Source: Aquilonibacter sp963820185 (GTDB taxonomy: Bacteria; Vulcanimicrobiota; Vulcanimicrobiia; Vulcanimicrobiales; Vulcanimicrobiaceae). Taken from it: 64,000 bases of DNA. Of the stretch, positions 8,790-18,161 are shown in pieces. Within the stretch, counting starts at the first letter, position 1; the number at the start of each line of letters is the position of its first letter. The translations under genes were made by a program, and so were the position numbers. A model generated the notes under the pieces. The model worked only from the letters and a program-made list of their open reading frames with translations. It made no database searches and had not been told where the DNA came from. The DNA lies in NCBI GenBank assembly GCA_963820185.1, contig CAWFYV010000005.1:186001-250000 (forward strand), written 5' to 3'.

Positions 8790-9655
8790 ACCAATGCTTC
8801 GCTTTCCTGCCAGAGCCGCTCGAACGCCACGATATTGCGCTCCAGCATGGCGTTCATGTCACCGTTCCAAAGCGAGTCGGGCAGAGATTGCGCGGAAAAG
8901 ATTTCGATCACGTAGGGCCGCTCGTAGCCGCTCGCACGGAGTGCGGCAAGTAGATTCGCGGTCGGAATGCTGCCATCGCCCAAGGTGCGCCGGTCCGCGT
9001 TGTTGTGCGGGCGGCGCCAATCGCTGACCTGTACGAGAAAGATCCGCTCGGCGCAGGCGCGGATGACCGATTCGACGTTCGGCGTTTCGAAGATGTTCCA
9101 GGTGTCGCAGCAAATGCCAAGCGCGGGATGGTCGATCTCCTCGACTAACTCGAGCGCGGTATGCAATCCCCACAATGCCGTGTCGGTGTGAAACAGTACG
9201 GGATTGAGCGGTTCGAAGGCAATACGCATGCCTGATTCCGCCGCAAATTCGGCCAAACGCGGAAGCGCCGCACGTGCATAGTCGTAGACATAGCTGCAGT
9301 CGCCGCCGGGCGCCGCGCCGGTAATCACGACGAACGGCGTGCCCTTGGGAACGTGCGGCGCGAGCCGTCCGATCGACGCGAACATTGCACGCAAGCGCAA
9401 ACGTGGATCGGCCGGCTGCGGTGCGAGCGAGTCGGGAAATAACGCGTGGACCGTCGTTTGCACCGACGACACGCGCAGGCCGGCGCGTTCGATTCGCTGC
9501 AATTGCCTCACGAAGGCGCGGTCCTGCTCGAGTTTGAACTCACACACCTCGATCGCGTCCAGTCCGAGCGCCGCATAACGCTCGACGTCACGCTCGAACG
9601 ACCAAGGCGTGGTAGTAAACTCGCTTACACCGAGCTGGTAGCCATTGACGATCAT
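8786..9655 (-). CDS. Sugar phosphate isomerase/epimerase-like TIM-barrel protein
   Basis: This roughly 289-residue protein has the pattern of the xylose-isomerase-like/AP-endonuclease-2 superfamily: GLDAIEVCEFKL early, MRIAFEPLNPV with the metal-binding Glu, LGICCDTWNIFET, VQVSDWRRP, and a final YVIEIFSAQSLP. Members isomerise or epimerise sugars and keto-sugars. The start is set at the ATG at 9655 because it forms an ATGA overlap with the stop of the upstream glycosidase gene, like most junctions in this operon; an ATG ten codons upstream would overlap that gene further. It sits between a glycoside hydrolase and a cyclase-family hydrolase, which supports a carbohydrate substrate. The specific sugar is unknown. 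Confidence 0.85.
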   Translation of the reverse strand: MIVNGYQLGVSEFTTTPWSFERDVERYAALGLDAIEVCEFKLEQDRAFVRQLQRIERAGLRVSSVQTTVHALFPDSLAPQPADPRLRLRAMFASIGRLAPHVPKGTPFVVITGAAPGGDCSYVYDYARAALPRLAEFAAESGMRIAFEPLNPVLFHTDTALWGLHTALELVEEIDHPALGICCDTWNIFETPNVESVIRACAERIFLVQVSDWRRPHNNADRRTLGDGSIPTANLLAALRASGYERPYVIEIFSAQSLPDSLWNGDMNAMLERNIVAFERLWQESEALV

Positions 9656-12087
9656 GCCGCGCGCGTCCGCATCTCGACCACGCAAAAACCCCGTCGCTCC
9701 AACTGCACCGGGATGCCATGGTGGAGGCCGTCACCCGTGATGTCCTTCGCATCGATCCACTGGCCGCGCATACTGTTGAAGACGCGAATACTGAAGTGGG
9801 TCTTTAGCCGCCGCCTGAACACGATCGACGTGCTCACGGTCCGGTCAGCGGTGTTGCCGACGAACAAGACGAACTCGTCCTCACGCGCGAGAAGAATCGC
9901 CGACACGTCGTCGCTGGCGGCGTCGAGCAGTTCGTCGGTCACGTCGCGATCGTAGGCGTGGTATTCGAGATCGCTATGGAACGGAAAGTTTGCATACATC
10001 GCGAGTTCGGGTGTCCGAACCACGAACCACGTTACGAACGTGCCGCGAAGGCGCACGCGCCGCACGCCGAGCCATCGCCAATCCGTTGCGAGGCGCGGAT
10101 TACAGGTTGGCTGATCGCCGGAAAGATCCAGGCCGCCCGCGCCGGCAATCGCGGCCCACAGGTAGCGCGGTGGAAACCAGGGCGAGAGCATCATGCCTCG
10201 ATTGGCGAGCGTTTCGCCATGCAGCCATTCGGAAAACTGTCCGGGAACCGTGTTGTTGCGTCGCGGATCGCTCGAATAGTGCCGAAAGCTATCGCGCAGT
10301 GCCGACGCCATGGAGTCCGGATTGAAGCGCGCGGCCGCAAAAGCATACCAAAATGTTGCGCCTTCCCACACACCGCCGAGGAGGCCATATCCGTGCGTGG
10401 GGCCGTAGTTGATGTCGTCGCGCGGCACGGTCCGCATGCCCGCGTCGGTCCAAAACGCTTCGACGCTCAGCCGGCTGATGATGCGTGCTGCACGCTCCCG
10501 GTCGGCGACGCCGAACATCACCGGAAAGACCAGATCCGAGGTCACATCCGTTCGCCTAGCGCCGTCGACGCCGATCGTCAGATAGTACAGACCGGTTTGC
10601 GGATCGACCAGATGCGCGTTGATGGCCGCACGAAGCGCTTGCGCTTCACGCGCAAAGCGATCGCGATCCTCCATTTTTCCTAGCGCCGCCGCCATCTTCG
10701 ACGCCGCGCCGAGCGCCGCATAGCACTCCGAATTCAACTCGGTCGTCGCGCCGCTGAGCCGATAGCCTTCGATGACGTTGCGCCAGCCGCAGATGCCCCA
10801 ATCGCTCGTACCCGTAGCCGTGCAAAAGACCAATCCCTCACCATTGCGCTGCGAGAGGATGTAGTCGGCCGCACGCTTAGCGCCTTTATAGATGCGGCGC
10901 AGAAACGTGCGGTTTCCGGTGGCGGCGTAGTGATGCCAGAGCGCTAGCAGCATCAGCGGCGTGTCGTCGTTGATGTTTAGCTTGTAGTCGGCCGTCTTCC
11001 CCGTTCGGATGTCGTAGTACTCTACAACCATCCCTTTACGCTCCAGGTTCGAGATGTACGCAAGCAACGCTTCGCGCGCAAAATCCGGCGTCACGTAGTT
11101 GGCACCGAACGCAAACCAGGCGGTATCCCGCGCCACACTGTTGTTCGTTCGCGTAGGATCGTTGACGAAGCACCACCCGGTTGGCGCCAGTGTTTCAACC
11201 CGCAGCATATTCGCCTTGGCCCAAAGCACGCCACGGTTTACGTCCGAATCCGGCGTCATCACGACCGCGCGGCGCAAGATCGTGTCGTAGCGCGCGCGGG
11301 TACGGGCAGCGGCGTCGGATGCACTGGGTGCACGATCCACGATGCGACGCAAAGCGCGCACGCCGTCCACCGTCGCGACCAGCGTGTACGTGATCTCGAT
11401 CGTGCCTCGGGCCGGGATCCGATGGTGATGTTCGAAGAGGGCGATGTGTCCCCGGCTACCGTTTATTGCACGATCCGAAAGCGGGCCGGGAAATTCGAGG
11501 CGGCTGCATTTTCCGTGGTCGGCCGTGGCCTCCCAGTGTGTCGGCTCGTGCGAGGAGACAAACGCTCGCGCAAACTCCGGGCGGCCAGGGTTGATCGCAA
11601 CGAACGCGCGGCGACGTCGATCGTATCGGACGTGCACGTCGTCGGCCCGCGTTCCACGCATGTCGGCGGCGGCAATCGACCGCAGCCGCACGTCGCTGCG
11701 GTGCAGATTTTCGAGCCTGACGTGAAAGTACGCGATCGCCGGATCGGCGCGGTCAAGCTCCGGCGCTCCGTTGAGCATAAAGACGTTTTCGCGAACGACG
11801 ATGCCGTTGGCCAGCTCGTACACGTGCTCTTGGCGATCGGGATGAATGATGAACTCGCCCGGAACGAGGCCCAGCGTCACGCCGCTGGCGGCATCCCAGT
11901 AGCGAATCTGCATTCCACCGATCGCGATCTCCCCGGCATCGCTCGAAAAGAATCGCTCGATAGCGCCGTTGGCTTTGACGATGACCGTGCCTTTGGGAGC
12001 GCCTATCGTGCTACCCGCGGCCACCTCGGTGTCATCGACTTTGTACGTCGAAATCGACTCGCCCGAGCCGGTAAATTTCGCGATCAC
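9652..12087 (-). CDS. Glycoside hydrolase with an (alpha/alpha)6 barrel (amylo-alpha-1,6-glucosidase-like)
   Basis: The 811-residue protein has an N-terminal beta-rich region to about residue 270 and a C-terminal six-hairpin catalytic region. Recognisable segments are DTAWFAFGANYVTPDFAREA, YKLNINDDTPLMLLALWHHY, GTSDWGICGWRN, NYGPTHGYGLLGGVWEGAT and SEWLHGETLANRG. Such Asp- and Glu-bearing loops lie around the active site in GH families of this fold (GH15/37/63/133-like). There is no signal peptide, so it acts in the cytosol, probably on imported glycosides or oligosaccharides. The start is GTG at 12087, in a GTGA overlap with the SDR gene. I cannot name the GH family with confidence. Confidence 0.75.
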   Translation of the reverse strand: MIAKFTGSGESISTYKVDDTEVAAGSTIGAPKGTVIVKANGAIERFFSSDAGEIAIGGMQIRYWDAASGVTLGLVPGEFIIHPDRQEHVYELANGIVVRENVFMLNGAPELDRADPAIAYFHVRLENLHRSDVRLRSIAAADMRGTRADDVHVRYDRRRRAFVAINPGRPEFARAFVSSHEPTHWEATADHGKCSRLEFPGPLSDRAINGSRGHIALFEHHHRIPARGTIEITYTLVATVDGVRALRRIVDRAPSASDAAARTRARYDTILRRAVVMTPDSDVNRGVLWAKANMLRVETLAPTGWCFVNDPTRTNNSVARDTAWFAFGANYVTPDFAREALLAYISNLERKGMVVEYYDIRTGKTADYKLNINDDTPLMLLALWHHYAATGNRTFLRRIYKGAKRAADYILSQRNGEGLVFCTATGTSDWGICGWRNVIEGYRLSGATTELNSECYAALGAASKMAAALGKMEDRDRFAREAQALRAAINAHLVDPQTGLYYLTIGVDGARRTDVTSDLVFPVMFGVADRERAARIISRLSVEAFWTDAGMRTVPRDDINYGPTHGYGLLGGVWEGATFWYAFAAARFNPDSMASALRDSFRHYSSDPRRNNTVPGQFSEWLHGETLANRGMMLSPWFPPRYLWAAIAGAGGLDLSGDQPTCNPRLATDWRWLGVRRVRLRGTFVTWFVVRTPELAMYANFPFHSDLEYHAYDRDVTDELLDAASDDVSAILLAREDEFVLFVGNTADRTVSTSIVFRRRLKTHFSIRVFNSMRGQWIDAKDITGDGLHHGIPVQLERRGFCVVEMRTRAA

Positions 12088-12851
12088 AGACTACCCGAGT
12101 GTTTGGTCATTCCACCGTCGATGATGAATGACGCACCGGTCACGTACGAGGCTTCCTCCGAAGCCAAATACACACACATCGACGCGACTTCGTCCGGCTT
12201 GGCCATGCGGTGCAGCGGAATCTCGCCCAGCAGCGCATCGTATTTTTTCGGGTTGCGCTTGAGCTGCGCGTCCATCGGTGTATCGACCGCGCCGGGACAG
12301 ACGTTGTTCACGGTAATGCGGTGGGGCGCAAGTTCGACGGCGATCGTACGCATCAGCATCCGCAAGCCGCCTTTGGCGGCGCAATATGGCGCATTCGTCG
12401 GCATCGTCAGCTCTTCGTGGACGGAGCTGATGTTGATAATGCGGCCGCCGGCTCCTTGATGCACCATCTGCTGGGCCGCGCGCTGCGAACACAGCCACGG
12501 TCCGGTCAGATCGACGGCGATGACTTTCTCCCACACGTCGAGCGGCATCTCGAGAAACGGGTGTTTCTCTTCGACGCCGGCGTTGTTGATCAGCACGTCG
12601 AGTTGCCCGAAATGGACCACCGCTGCCTTGACCAGTTCGTCGACCTCGTCCGGTTTGGAGATATCCGCGGCAACCGCGCACGCGCGTCCGCCGAAATTCT
12701 CGATTTCTTCGACCAGCGCGTTGGCCGGTTCGGCGTCCCCGTGGTAATCGATCACGACGCGCGCGCCCTCTTGCGCCATCCGTGTCGCGATTGCTTTGCC
12801 GATTCCGGAATCGCCCCCGGTGACGATCGCGACCTTATCGGGAAGCCGCAT
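12084..12851 (-). CDS. SDR-family oxidoreductase, glucose 1-dehydrogenase-like
   Basis: This is a classical short-chain dehydrogenase of 255 residues. It has the cofactor motif TGGDSGIG near the N-terminus, NNAG (INNAGVEEKHPF), a catalytic Ser (INISSVHE), YCAAKGG with the catalytic Tyr-x3-Lys, and a late CPGAVDTPM. The VIDYHGD segment after strand 2 suggests either NAD or NADP. The TGGDSGIG plus C-terminal ASFIIDGGM layout is typical of proteins annotated as glucose 1-dehydrogenase. It overlaps the NDH-2 gene by 17 bp and the glycosidase gene by GTGA. NAD(P)H made here could be reoxidised by that NDH-2. The substrate is inferred only from family and context. Confidence 0.85.
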   Translation of the reverse strand: MRLPDKVAIVTGGDSGIGKAIATRMAQEGARVVIDYHGDAEPANALVEEIENFGGRACAVAADISKPDEVDELVKAAVVHFGQLDVLINNAGVEEKHPFLEMPLDVWEKVIAVDLTGPWLCSQRAAQQMVHQGAGGRIINISSVHEELTMPTNAPYCAAKGGLRMLMRTIAVELAPHRITVNNVCPGAVDTPMDAQLKRNPKKYDALLGEIPLHRMAKPDEVASMCVYLASEEASYVTGASFIIDGGMTKHSGSL

Positions 12852-14115
12852 AGGCGTTCTCCGTCATAGGCAAGCGTGCAAGCGAAGGTCCGAAAAGTAG
12901 CCCGAGCGCCCAGTCCAGTGCGACGCGCGTCTTGCTTTTTGGGCCGCGCAGACGCCCGAGGTAATAGGTGCGCCACACCAACCAGCCGGCGGTTCCGCTG
13001 AGCATGCGATTGCCGGGGAGTGCTACGATCGCGTGACGATCGCCCAGTGACGCCATCTGACCGACCTTCTGGTAGCGCATCGGCGTCGTACGCTTTCCGC
13101 GTATGCGGGCGAGCACGTTGCGCGCGACCAGTGGTCCTTCGCGCGTCGCATTTTGCGCCAGCGGTGCATACGTGCCGCCGCCACGCTTTGGTATCGCCGC
13201 GCAATCGCCGATTGCCCACAGATGCGCATGCTCGGGCACCGAACAATCGCGTTCAGTGACGATCGCACTGTGCCCCGAGAGTCGCAGCCCGAGCCGCTCG
13301 ACGAGCGGCGCAGGTTTGGAGCCGGCACACCAGACGATCGTGCGCGCTTCGTGCCTCTGGCCGCCTTTGAGTACGAGGCCGCCCGGGTCGACGCTTTCGA
13401 CCTCCACACCGATCCGTATGGTGATGCCGCGCTCGCGCAGCACGCGCGCGGCCTGCTTGCCGAAGCGTTCGGGCAATTCGGGCAACAGTCGCGCTTCCGA
13501 TTGGACGAGCGTGATGCCGAGCAGCGCGGGATCGATACCCGGATAGAATCGCAGGAGCGAGCGGATGTATGCCGCCAGCTCGCCGGCGGCTTCCACGCCA
13601 GTAAATCCGCCGCCGACGACGATGAACTGCAGGAGCCGGCCGCGCTCCACGAGATCGTTGCTCTGCGCGGCGACTTCGAGTGCCGCGATCACGGTGTTGC
13701 GCAGACGCAGCGCATCATCGACCGTGCGCAACGGAAGCGTGCAGCGTTCGACGCCTTCGATGCCGCGTGTCGAGGGCGTCGATCCAAGCGCCAGGATCAA
13801 CTCGTCGTAGGCAATCTCCGAGGTCTCGTTGGTCAGGGGATGCGCGATCGTCACCCGGCGCGCCGCTTCGTCGACGTCCTGCACCTCACCAAGCGTAAAG
13901 CGTACGTGCCGCAGCTGGGCGCGGAAAGGCTGCATGATGTGACGCGTCTCAACCGCGCCCGTCGCCGCTTCGGGCAACATCGGCGTAAATAGCATGAAGT
14001 TATTGCGATCGACCAACACGATCTCGAGATCGCGCACACTTCGCCGCCGCCGCGAGAGTTCGCGCGCGGCTGCAAGACCGGCGAAGCCTCCCCCTAAGAT
14101 CACAACGCGTGGCAT
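12835..14115 (-). CDS. ndh: Type II NADH dehydrogenase (NDH-2)
   Basis: This 426-residue flavoprotein has two Rossmann motifs: VVILGGGFAGLAAA at the N-terminus for FAD, and FIVVGGGFTGVEAAGEL near residue 165 for NAD(P)H. A third landmark, HLWAIGDCAAIP, binds the flavin. The C-terminal region contains GTAGWLVWRTYYLGRL, expected for membrane association. NDH-2 transfers electrons from NADH to quinone at the inner membrane without pumping protons. Its stop/start junction with the YdiJ-like gene overlaps by one base (TAATG). In the same directon as qcrABC and ctaE, it is the likely entry point for NADH made by the neighbouring SDR. Confidence 0.92.
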   Translation of the reverse strand: MPRVVILGGGFAGLAAARELSRRRRSVRDLEIVLVDRNNFMLFTPMLPEAATGAVETRHIMQPFRAQLRHVRFTLGEVQDVDEAARRVTIAHPLTNETSEIAYDELILALGSTPSTRGIEGVERCTLPLRTVDDALRLRNTVIAALEVAAQSNDLVERGRLLQFIVVGGGFTGVEAAGELAAYIRSLLRFYPGIDPALLGITLVQSEARLLPELPERFGKQAARVLRERGITIRIGVEVESVDPGGLVLKGGQRHEARTIVWCAGSKPAPLVERLGLRLSGHSAIVTERDCSVPEHAHLWAIGDCAAIPKRGGGTYAPLAQNATREGPLVARNVLARIRGKRTTPMRYQKVGQMASLGDRHAIVALPGNRMLSGTAGWLVWRTYYLGRLRGPKSKTRVALDWALGLLFGPSLARLPMTENAYAASR

Positions 14116-17033
14116 TACCGCATGTACCTCCGCTCAGGATACGCGCGGGTAGACGCTACGCCACGCTGATCGAGTGCGAGCTTGAGCAGCTGTGCCGGAT
14201 GCAGCGCGAGGCGATTCGTGGATTGCGCGATTTGTTCTCGGCAACTGAAGCCGTCGGCCACGATGATCGTTTGCTCCGATGCATCGCGCACTTTTGGAAG
14301 CAGCACGCGTTCGCCGACGGCCATTGAGACCTCGTAGTGGCCTTGCTCGAAACCGAAGGCTCCGGCCATACCGCAGCACCCGTCATCGAGAACTTCACAG
14401 TCGAGACCGGTTCGTTCGAGCAGCTTGCTCTCGGCGGTTGGATCCAGGATCGCTTTGTGATGACAGTGTTGGTGGACGATTGCCGTGCCATCGAGTTTGG
14501 GCACGCGATACGCGGGCGCAAATTTCTCGAGAAACTCCGAGAAAAGGTACGTCTGTTTTGCGAGCCGCTCCGCATCCTTGTCGTTCCCGAGCAGATCGAC
14601 CATCTCGTCGCGGAAGACCGAGACGCAACTGGGCTCGAGCCCGATTAGCGGTGTTCCCGCACGGATTTCGTCGCGCAGCGAATTGAGGATGCGCTTCAGC
14701 ATCGAACGGGCGAGGGTCAACATGCCGTAGTCATAGAGTGGCCGGCCGCAGCAGAGCATCGCTCGCGGAATCGTTACCTCGAAGCCCGCGTCTTCGAGCA
14801 CCTCGACCGCCGCGATCGCCGTCGACGGATGAAAGTGATTGTTCCATGTATCGGGCCACAGGATGACCTTGCTCTTGCCCGCGTTGCGCGGCGGACGTTC
14901 CTTGAACCATTTCCGGAACGTCGTAGTCGCGAATGCCGGAATGTTCCGGCGCCGATCCATGCCCGCCGCCAGCTTCAGCGCCGGACCAACGAGCGGCGCG
15001 CCTGCCAGCGCGTTCACAAACTTCGGCGCGACCGCGGCAAGCCGCGCCCAAACCATCATCAGCCCAAAGGTATAGGCCGTGCGCGGACGCACGCGGCCAG
15101 CATAATAGTGCGAGAGAAATTCGGCTTTGTAGGTTGCCATGTCGACGTTGACCGGACACTCGCCTTTGCAGCCCTTGCACGCCAGACACAGGTCGAGCGC
15201 CTCTTTGACTGCGTGATCGCGCCACGTCTTCCCCGCGGGGTCGCCTTGCAACATTTCAAAGAGCAAGCGCGCGCGGCCACGCGTCGAGTGCCGTTCTTCC
15301 CGCGTCGCCATGTAGCTCGGGCACATCGTTCCGCTGTCGTGCTTGCGGCATACGCCCGCCCCAACGCACCGGTTGGCCGCGTAGGCAAAGCTGCTATGGT
15401 CCTCTTTGAAATAAAACTGCGTGCGCGGATCCCACGGCTCGTATTTCGTGCCCCAGCGCAGATTTTGGTCGATATGGTACGGGTGCACGACCTTACCGGG
15501 ATTCATCTTGTCGTCCGGATCCCACGCGCTCTTGAATTCCCAGAACGCCTGGACGAGTTCGTCGCCGTACATAATCGGCAGCAGCTCGCCGCGCGATTGT
15601 CCGTCGCCGTGCTCACCCGAGAGCGAGCCGCCGAAGTGCACGCAGAGTCGCGCGGCCTCGTGCACGAACCGCTTGTACTTCTCAATACCTTCTTGAGTGA
15701 AAAGGTCGAAGTTGATGCGGCAGTGCACGCAGGCTTGACCGAAGTGGCCATAGAGCGACGCGTGGTAATCGTATCGTTCGAAGAGCTGTTGGAGCGCGCG
15801 CAGGTAGTCGCCGAGCCGCGCCGGTTCCACAGCCGAATCTTCCCAGCCCGGATACGTGTCGGCTTCATCGGGAATCTTCGCGGTGATCCCCAGACCCGCT
15901 TCGCGCACGTTCCAGATGGCCTTCATCTTCCCGGGATCGCTCACGACCGCATGGGCAACTTGGGGATCCCGCGCGGCGATCGCGGCGCAAAGCTCGTCCG
16001 CTTTGGCCACGGCTTCGTCGTGCTCGTCCGCGCCGAACTCGACGATCAGCCACGCCTTCCCGTCGGGGAAGTCTGCACGCGCGGCCGTCGACTTGTGTTT
16101 GAGCTGCAAATGACGGAACATGCTCTCGTCCATGCCTTCGAGCGCGATCGGACCGAATGTGTTGCAGAACGGCACCCAATCCGCGGCGGTCGCGATGTCA
16201 TCGAAGCCCAAGATGCACAACACGCGCTGCGGCGGACTATGAATCAAACGGCACTTCGCCTCGAGTACGGTGACGCAGGTGCCTTCGGTGCCGACCAGCG
16301 CCCGCGCGACGTTGAATCCGTTCTCGGGCAAGAGCTGATCGAGCGGATAGCCGGAGACGCGCCGCGGAATCTTGGGAAAGCGCGCGCGGATGCGGTCGGC
16401 GTAGCGATCGCGGATCTCGCGTAACTTCGCGTAGATTTCGCCGCGCCGGCCGCCCGCGGCGATGATCGCTTCCAACTCCGCTTCCGGCGTTGGGCCAACG
16501 CGCATCCGCACGCCGTCGTAGGTGATGATCTCCATCTCCTCGATGTTGGCCTCGGTTTTGCCGCCCATCTGCGCGTGCATCCCGCACGAATTGTTACCGA
16601 TCATCCCGCCGATCGTGTTGTGGTTGTGCGTCGCGGGATCGGGCGCGAAGGTAAGATGACGGCGCTCAGCCAGATCGCGCAGGTCATCGAGCACGCAGCC
16701 CGGCTGCACGCGCGCAAACTTGTTCTCGTAGTCGATCTCGAGAACGTCATGCATGTACTTACTGAAATCGATGACGACGGCGGCATTGGTCGCCTCTCCC
16801 GCGAGGCTCGTTCCGCCGCCGCGGCTCACCACCGCCATCCCGCGCTTGCGCGCGATCGCAAGCGTCTGCTCGACGTCGCTCGCGTCTTTGGGAAGGACGA
16901 CGCCCAGCGGTATCTGACGATAGTTCGAGGCGTCAGTGGAATAGAGCGCACGCGAGCCGAGGTCGAACCGCACTTCGCCCGTAATGGCTGAGCGAAGCTC
17001 TCGCTCCGCGCTGTCGTTGAGTACCTTGATCAC
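14115..17033 (-). CDS. FAD- and Fe-S-dependent D-2-hydroxyacid dehydrogenase (YdiJ-like)
   Basis: The 972-residue protein fuses three parts. An FAD_binding_4 domain comes first (RGGGTSLAGEAT near residue 100, HNTIGGMIGNNSCGMHA). An FAD-oxidase C-terminal domain follows (LYGHFGQACVHCRINF). Last is a ferredoxin/CCG region with two Cys clusters (CVGAGVC and CLACKGCKGECP) and CCG motifs (MLCCGRPLYDYG, DDGCCGMAGAFG). This is the layout of YdiJ and related D-lactate or D-2-hydroxyglutarate dehydrogenases, which pass electrons to quinone at the membrane. The start is GTG at 17033, nine bases after the enolase-superfamily gene. Its place in an operon with the bc complex supports direct coupling to respiration. 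Confidence 0.9.
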   Translation of the reverse strand: MIKVLNDSAERELRSAITGEVRFDLGSRALYSTDASNYRQIPLGVVLPKDASDVEQTLAIARKRGMAVVSRGGGTSLAGEATNAAVVIDFSKYMHDVLEIDYENKFARVQPGCVLDDLRDLAERRHLTFAPDPATHNHNTIGGMIGNNSCGMHAQMGGKTEANIEEMEIITYDGVRMRVGPTPEAELEAIIAAGGRRGEIYAKLREIRDRYADRIRARFPKIPRRVSGYPLDQLLPENGFNVARALVGTEGTCVTVLEAKCRLIHSPPQRVLCILGFDDIATAADWVPFCNTFGPIALEGMDESMFRHLQLKHKSTAARADFPDGKAWLIVEFGADEHDEAVAKADELCAAIAARDPQVAHAVVSDPGKMKAIWNVREAGLGITAKIPDEADTYPGWEDSAVEPARLGDYLRALQQLFERYDYHASLYGHFGQACVHCRINFDLFTQEGIEKYKRFVHEAARLCVHFGGSLSGEHGDGQSRGELLPIMYGDELVQAFWEFKSAWDPDDKMNPGKVVHPYHIDQNLRWGTKYEPWDPRTQFYFKEDHSSFAYAANRCVGAGVCRKHDSGTMCPSYMATREERHSTRGRARLLFEMLQGDPAGKTWRDHAVKEALDLCLACKGCKGECPVNVDMATYKAEFLSHYYAGRVRPRTAYTFGLMMVWARLAAVAPKFVNALAGAPLVGPALKLAAGMDRRRNIPAFATTTFRKWFKERPPRNAGKSKVILWPDTWNNHFHPSTAIAAVEVLEDAGFEVTIPRAMLCCGRPLYDYGMLTLARSMLKRILNSLRDEIRAGTPLIGLEPSCVSVFRDEMVDLLGNDKDAERLAKQTYLFSEFLEKFAPAYRVPKLDGTAIVHQHCHHKAILDPTAESKLLERTGLDCEVLDDGCCGMAGAFGFEQGHYEVSMAVGERVLLPKVRDASEQTIIVADGFSCREQIAQSTNRLALHPAQLLKLALDQRGVASTRAYPERRYMR

Positions 17034-17042
17034 GATCTGCCC

Positions 17043-18161
17043 TTACAACTGATAGCGCCGCGCGTCAGCCCTACGCAACTGCAAACCGATACCGGGGCGC
17101 GACGGATCGGGATACAGTGCACCATCGATCGGCTCGCTGACGCCTTCGAAAAGCATGCGCTCGATCCGTGCATGGTCGTAGAAATACTCCATATGACGCA
17201 GCATTTTGCATCCGAGCGCCGCGTGCAGCTGCACGTGCGGTGCGCAGTGCGTTGAGAGCGGCAGCATCGCACTCTGGCACAACCCGTCGACGGCGAGCAA
17301 GCCGCTGAACCCGCCGCAGCGCGTTGCATCGGCTTGCAAACAGTCGACGGTCTTGGCCTCGAGCATGCGCCAGAAATGCGCCGGCTGATAACCGTACTCG
17401 CCCGCGGCCACGTCCATTCCGGCCGGTGCGCGTTCGCGCACCTGGCACAAACCTTCAAAATCCTGATGATAGACCGGTTCTTCAAACCAGGTGACGTGCA
17501 GCTGCGCAAGTTCGTTCGCGAACTGCATCGCCTGCTTGCGCGAGTAGGCACCGTTGGCGTCAACAAAAAGTTCGACACGCTCGCCGATCGCGCGGCGCGC
17601 TTGCGTGACGCGCGGGATGTCCGCACCCGGATCGCTGCCGATCTTCATCTTTACCCGGGGAATGCCCGCATCGACCCAGGAGCACAGTTGCGCGCACAAA
17701 CGATCCACGTCGTATGACGTGAAACCGCCACTACCATAGACCGGAGCGCAGGCGCGCGCCGCGCCGATCAACGCGTACACCGGAACATCGAAGAGTTTAC
17801 CGCGCAGATCCCACAGCGCGATATCGACCGCCGAAATTGCCATCGCGGCGATCCCCTCGCGCCCCATGTTGCGAACGGCCGCCAGCAGTTCTTGGTAGCG
17901 CCGCGCAGTCTCGAGCGCGTCGGCGCCCTGGAGCACGTCACGAAGCTCGCGCTCGATAACGAGCGCCGTAGCTTCGTCGGCGTAGGTATAGCCGATGCCC
18001 GTTTTGCCGGCACCGTGAATTTCGACCAGCACCATCGTCGTCGCGTCCCAGCACGCCGTGCCGTCCGTCTCCGCGCCACCGTCGGTCGGAATACGAAACA
18101 CCGACACGTCGAGACCCGTGATTGCGCAGCCGGTACGAGGCCATGCGACGGCTACGGTCAC
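17043..18161 (-). CDS. Mandelate racemase/muconate lactonizing enzyme family protein
   Basis: This is an enolase-superfamily protein of 372 residues. The barrel carries the catalytic Lys pair in PRVKMKIG, metal ligands in FVDANGAY, WFEEPV and GEYGY, and a later LSTHCAPHVQLH with a candidate catalytic His. Family members are mostly sugar-acid dehydratases, racemases or cycloisomerases; the KxK plus His arrangement suits a dehydratase of an aldonic or uronic acid. It starts with GTG at 18161 and overlaps the TPP-enzyme gene by GTGA. Flanked by dehydrogenases, it may convert an oxidised sugar acid to a 2-keto-3-deoxy acid; this is inference from context. Confidence 0.88.
   Translation of the reverse strand: MTVAVAWPRTGCAITGLDVSVFRIPTDGGAETDGTACWDATTMVLVEIHGAGKTGIGYTYADEATALVIERELRDVLQGADALETARRYQELLAAVRNMGREGIAAMAISAVDIALWDLRGKLFDVPVYALIGAARACAPVYGSGGFTSYDVDRLCAQLCSWVDAGIPRVKMKIGSDPGADIPRVTQARRAIGERVELFVDANGAYSRKQAMQFANELAQLHVTWFEEPVYHQDFEGLCQVRERAPAGMDVAAGEYGYQPAHFWRMLEAKTVDCLQADATRCGGFSGLLAVDGLCQSAMLPLSTHCAPHVQLHAALGCKMLRHMEYFYDHARIERMLFEGVSEPIDGALYPDPSRPGIGLQLRRADARRYQL

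Noticed and set aside
14829..16424. 531-codon plus-strand frame opposite the YdiJ-like gene
   Set aside because: It is the mirror of a GC-rich coding region; composition is Arg/Ala/Val-heavy without motifs, and the minus strand has an unmistakable multi-domain protein.
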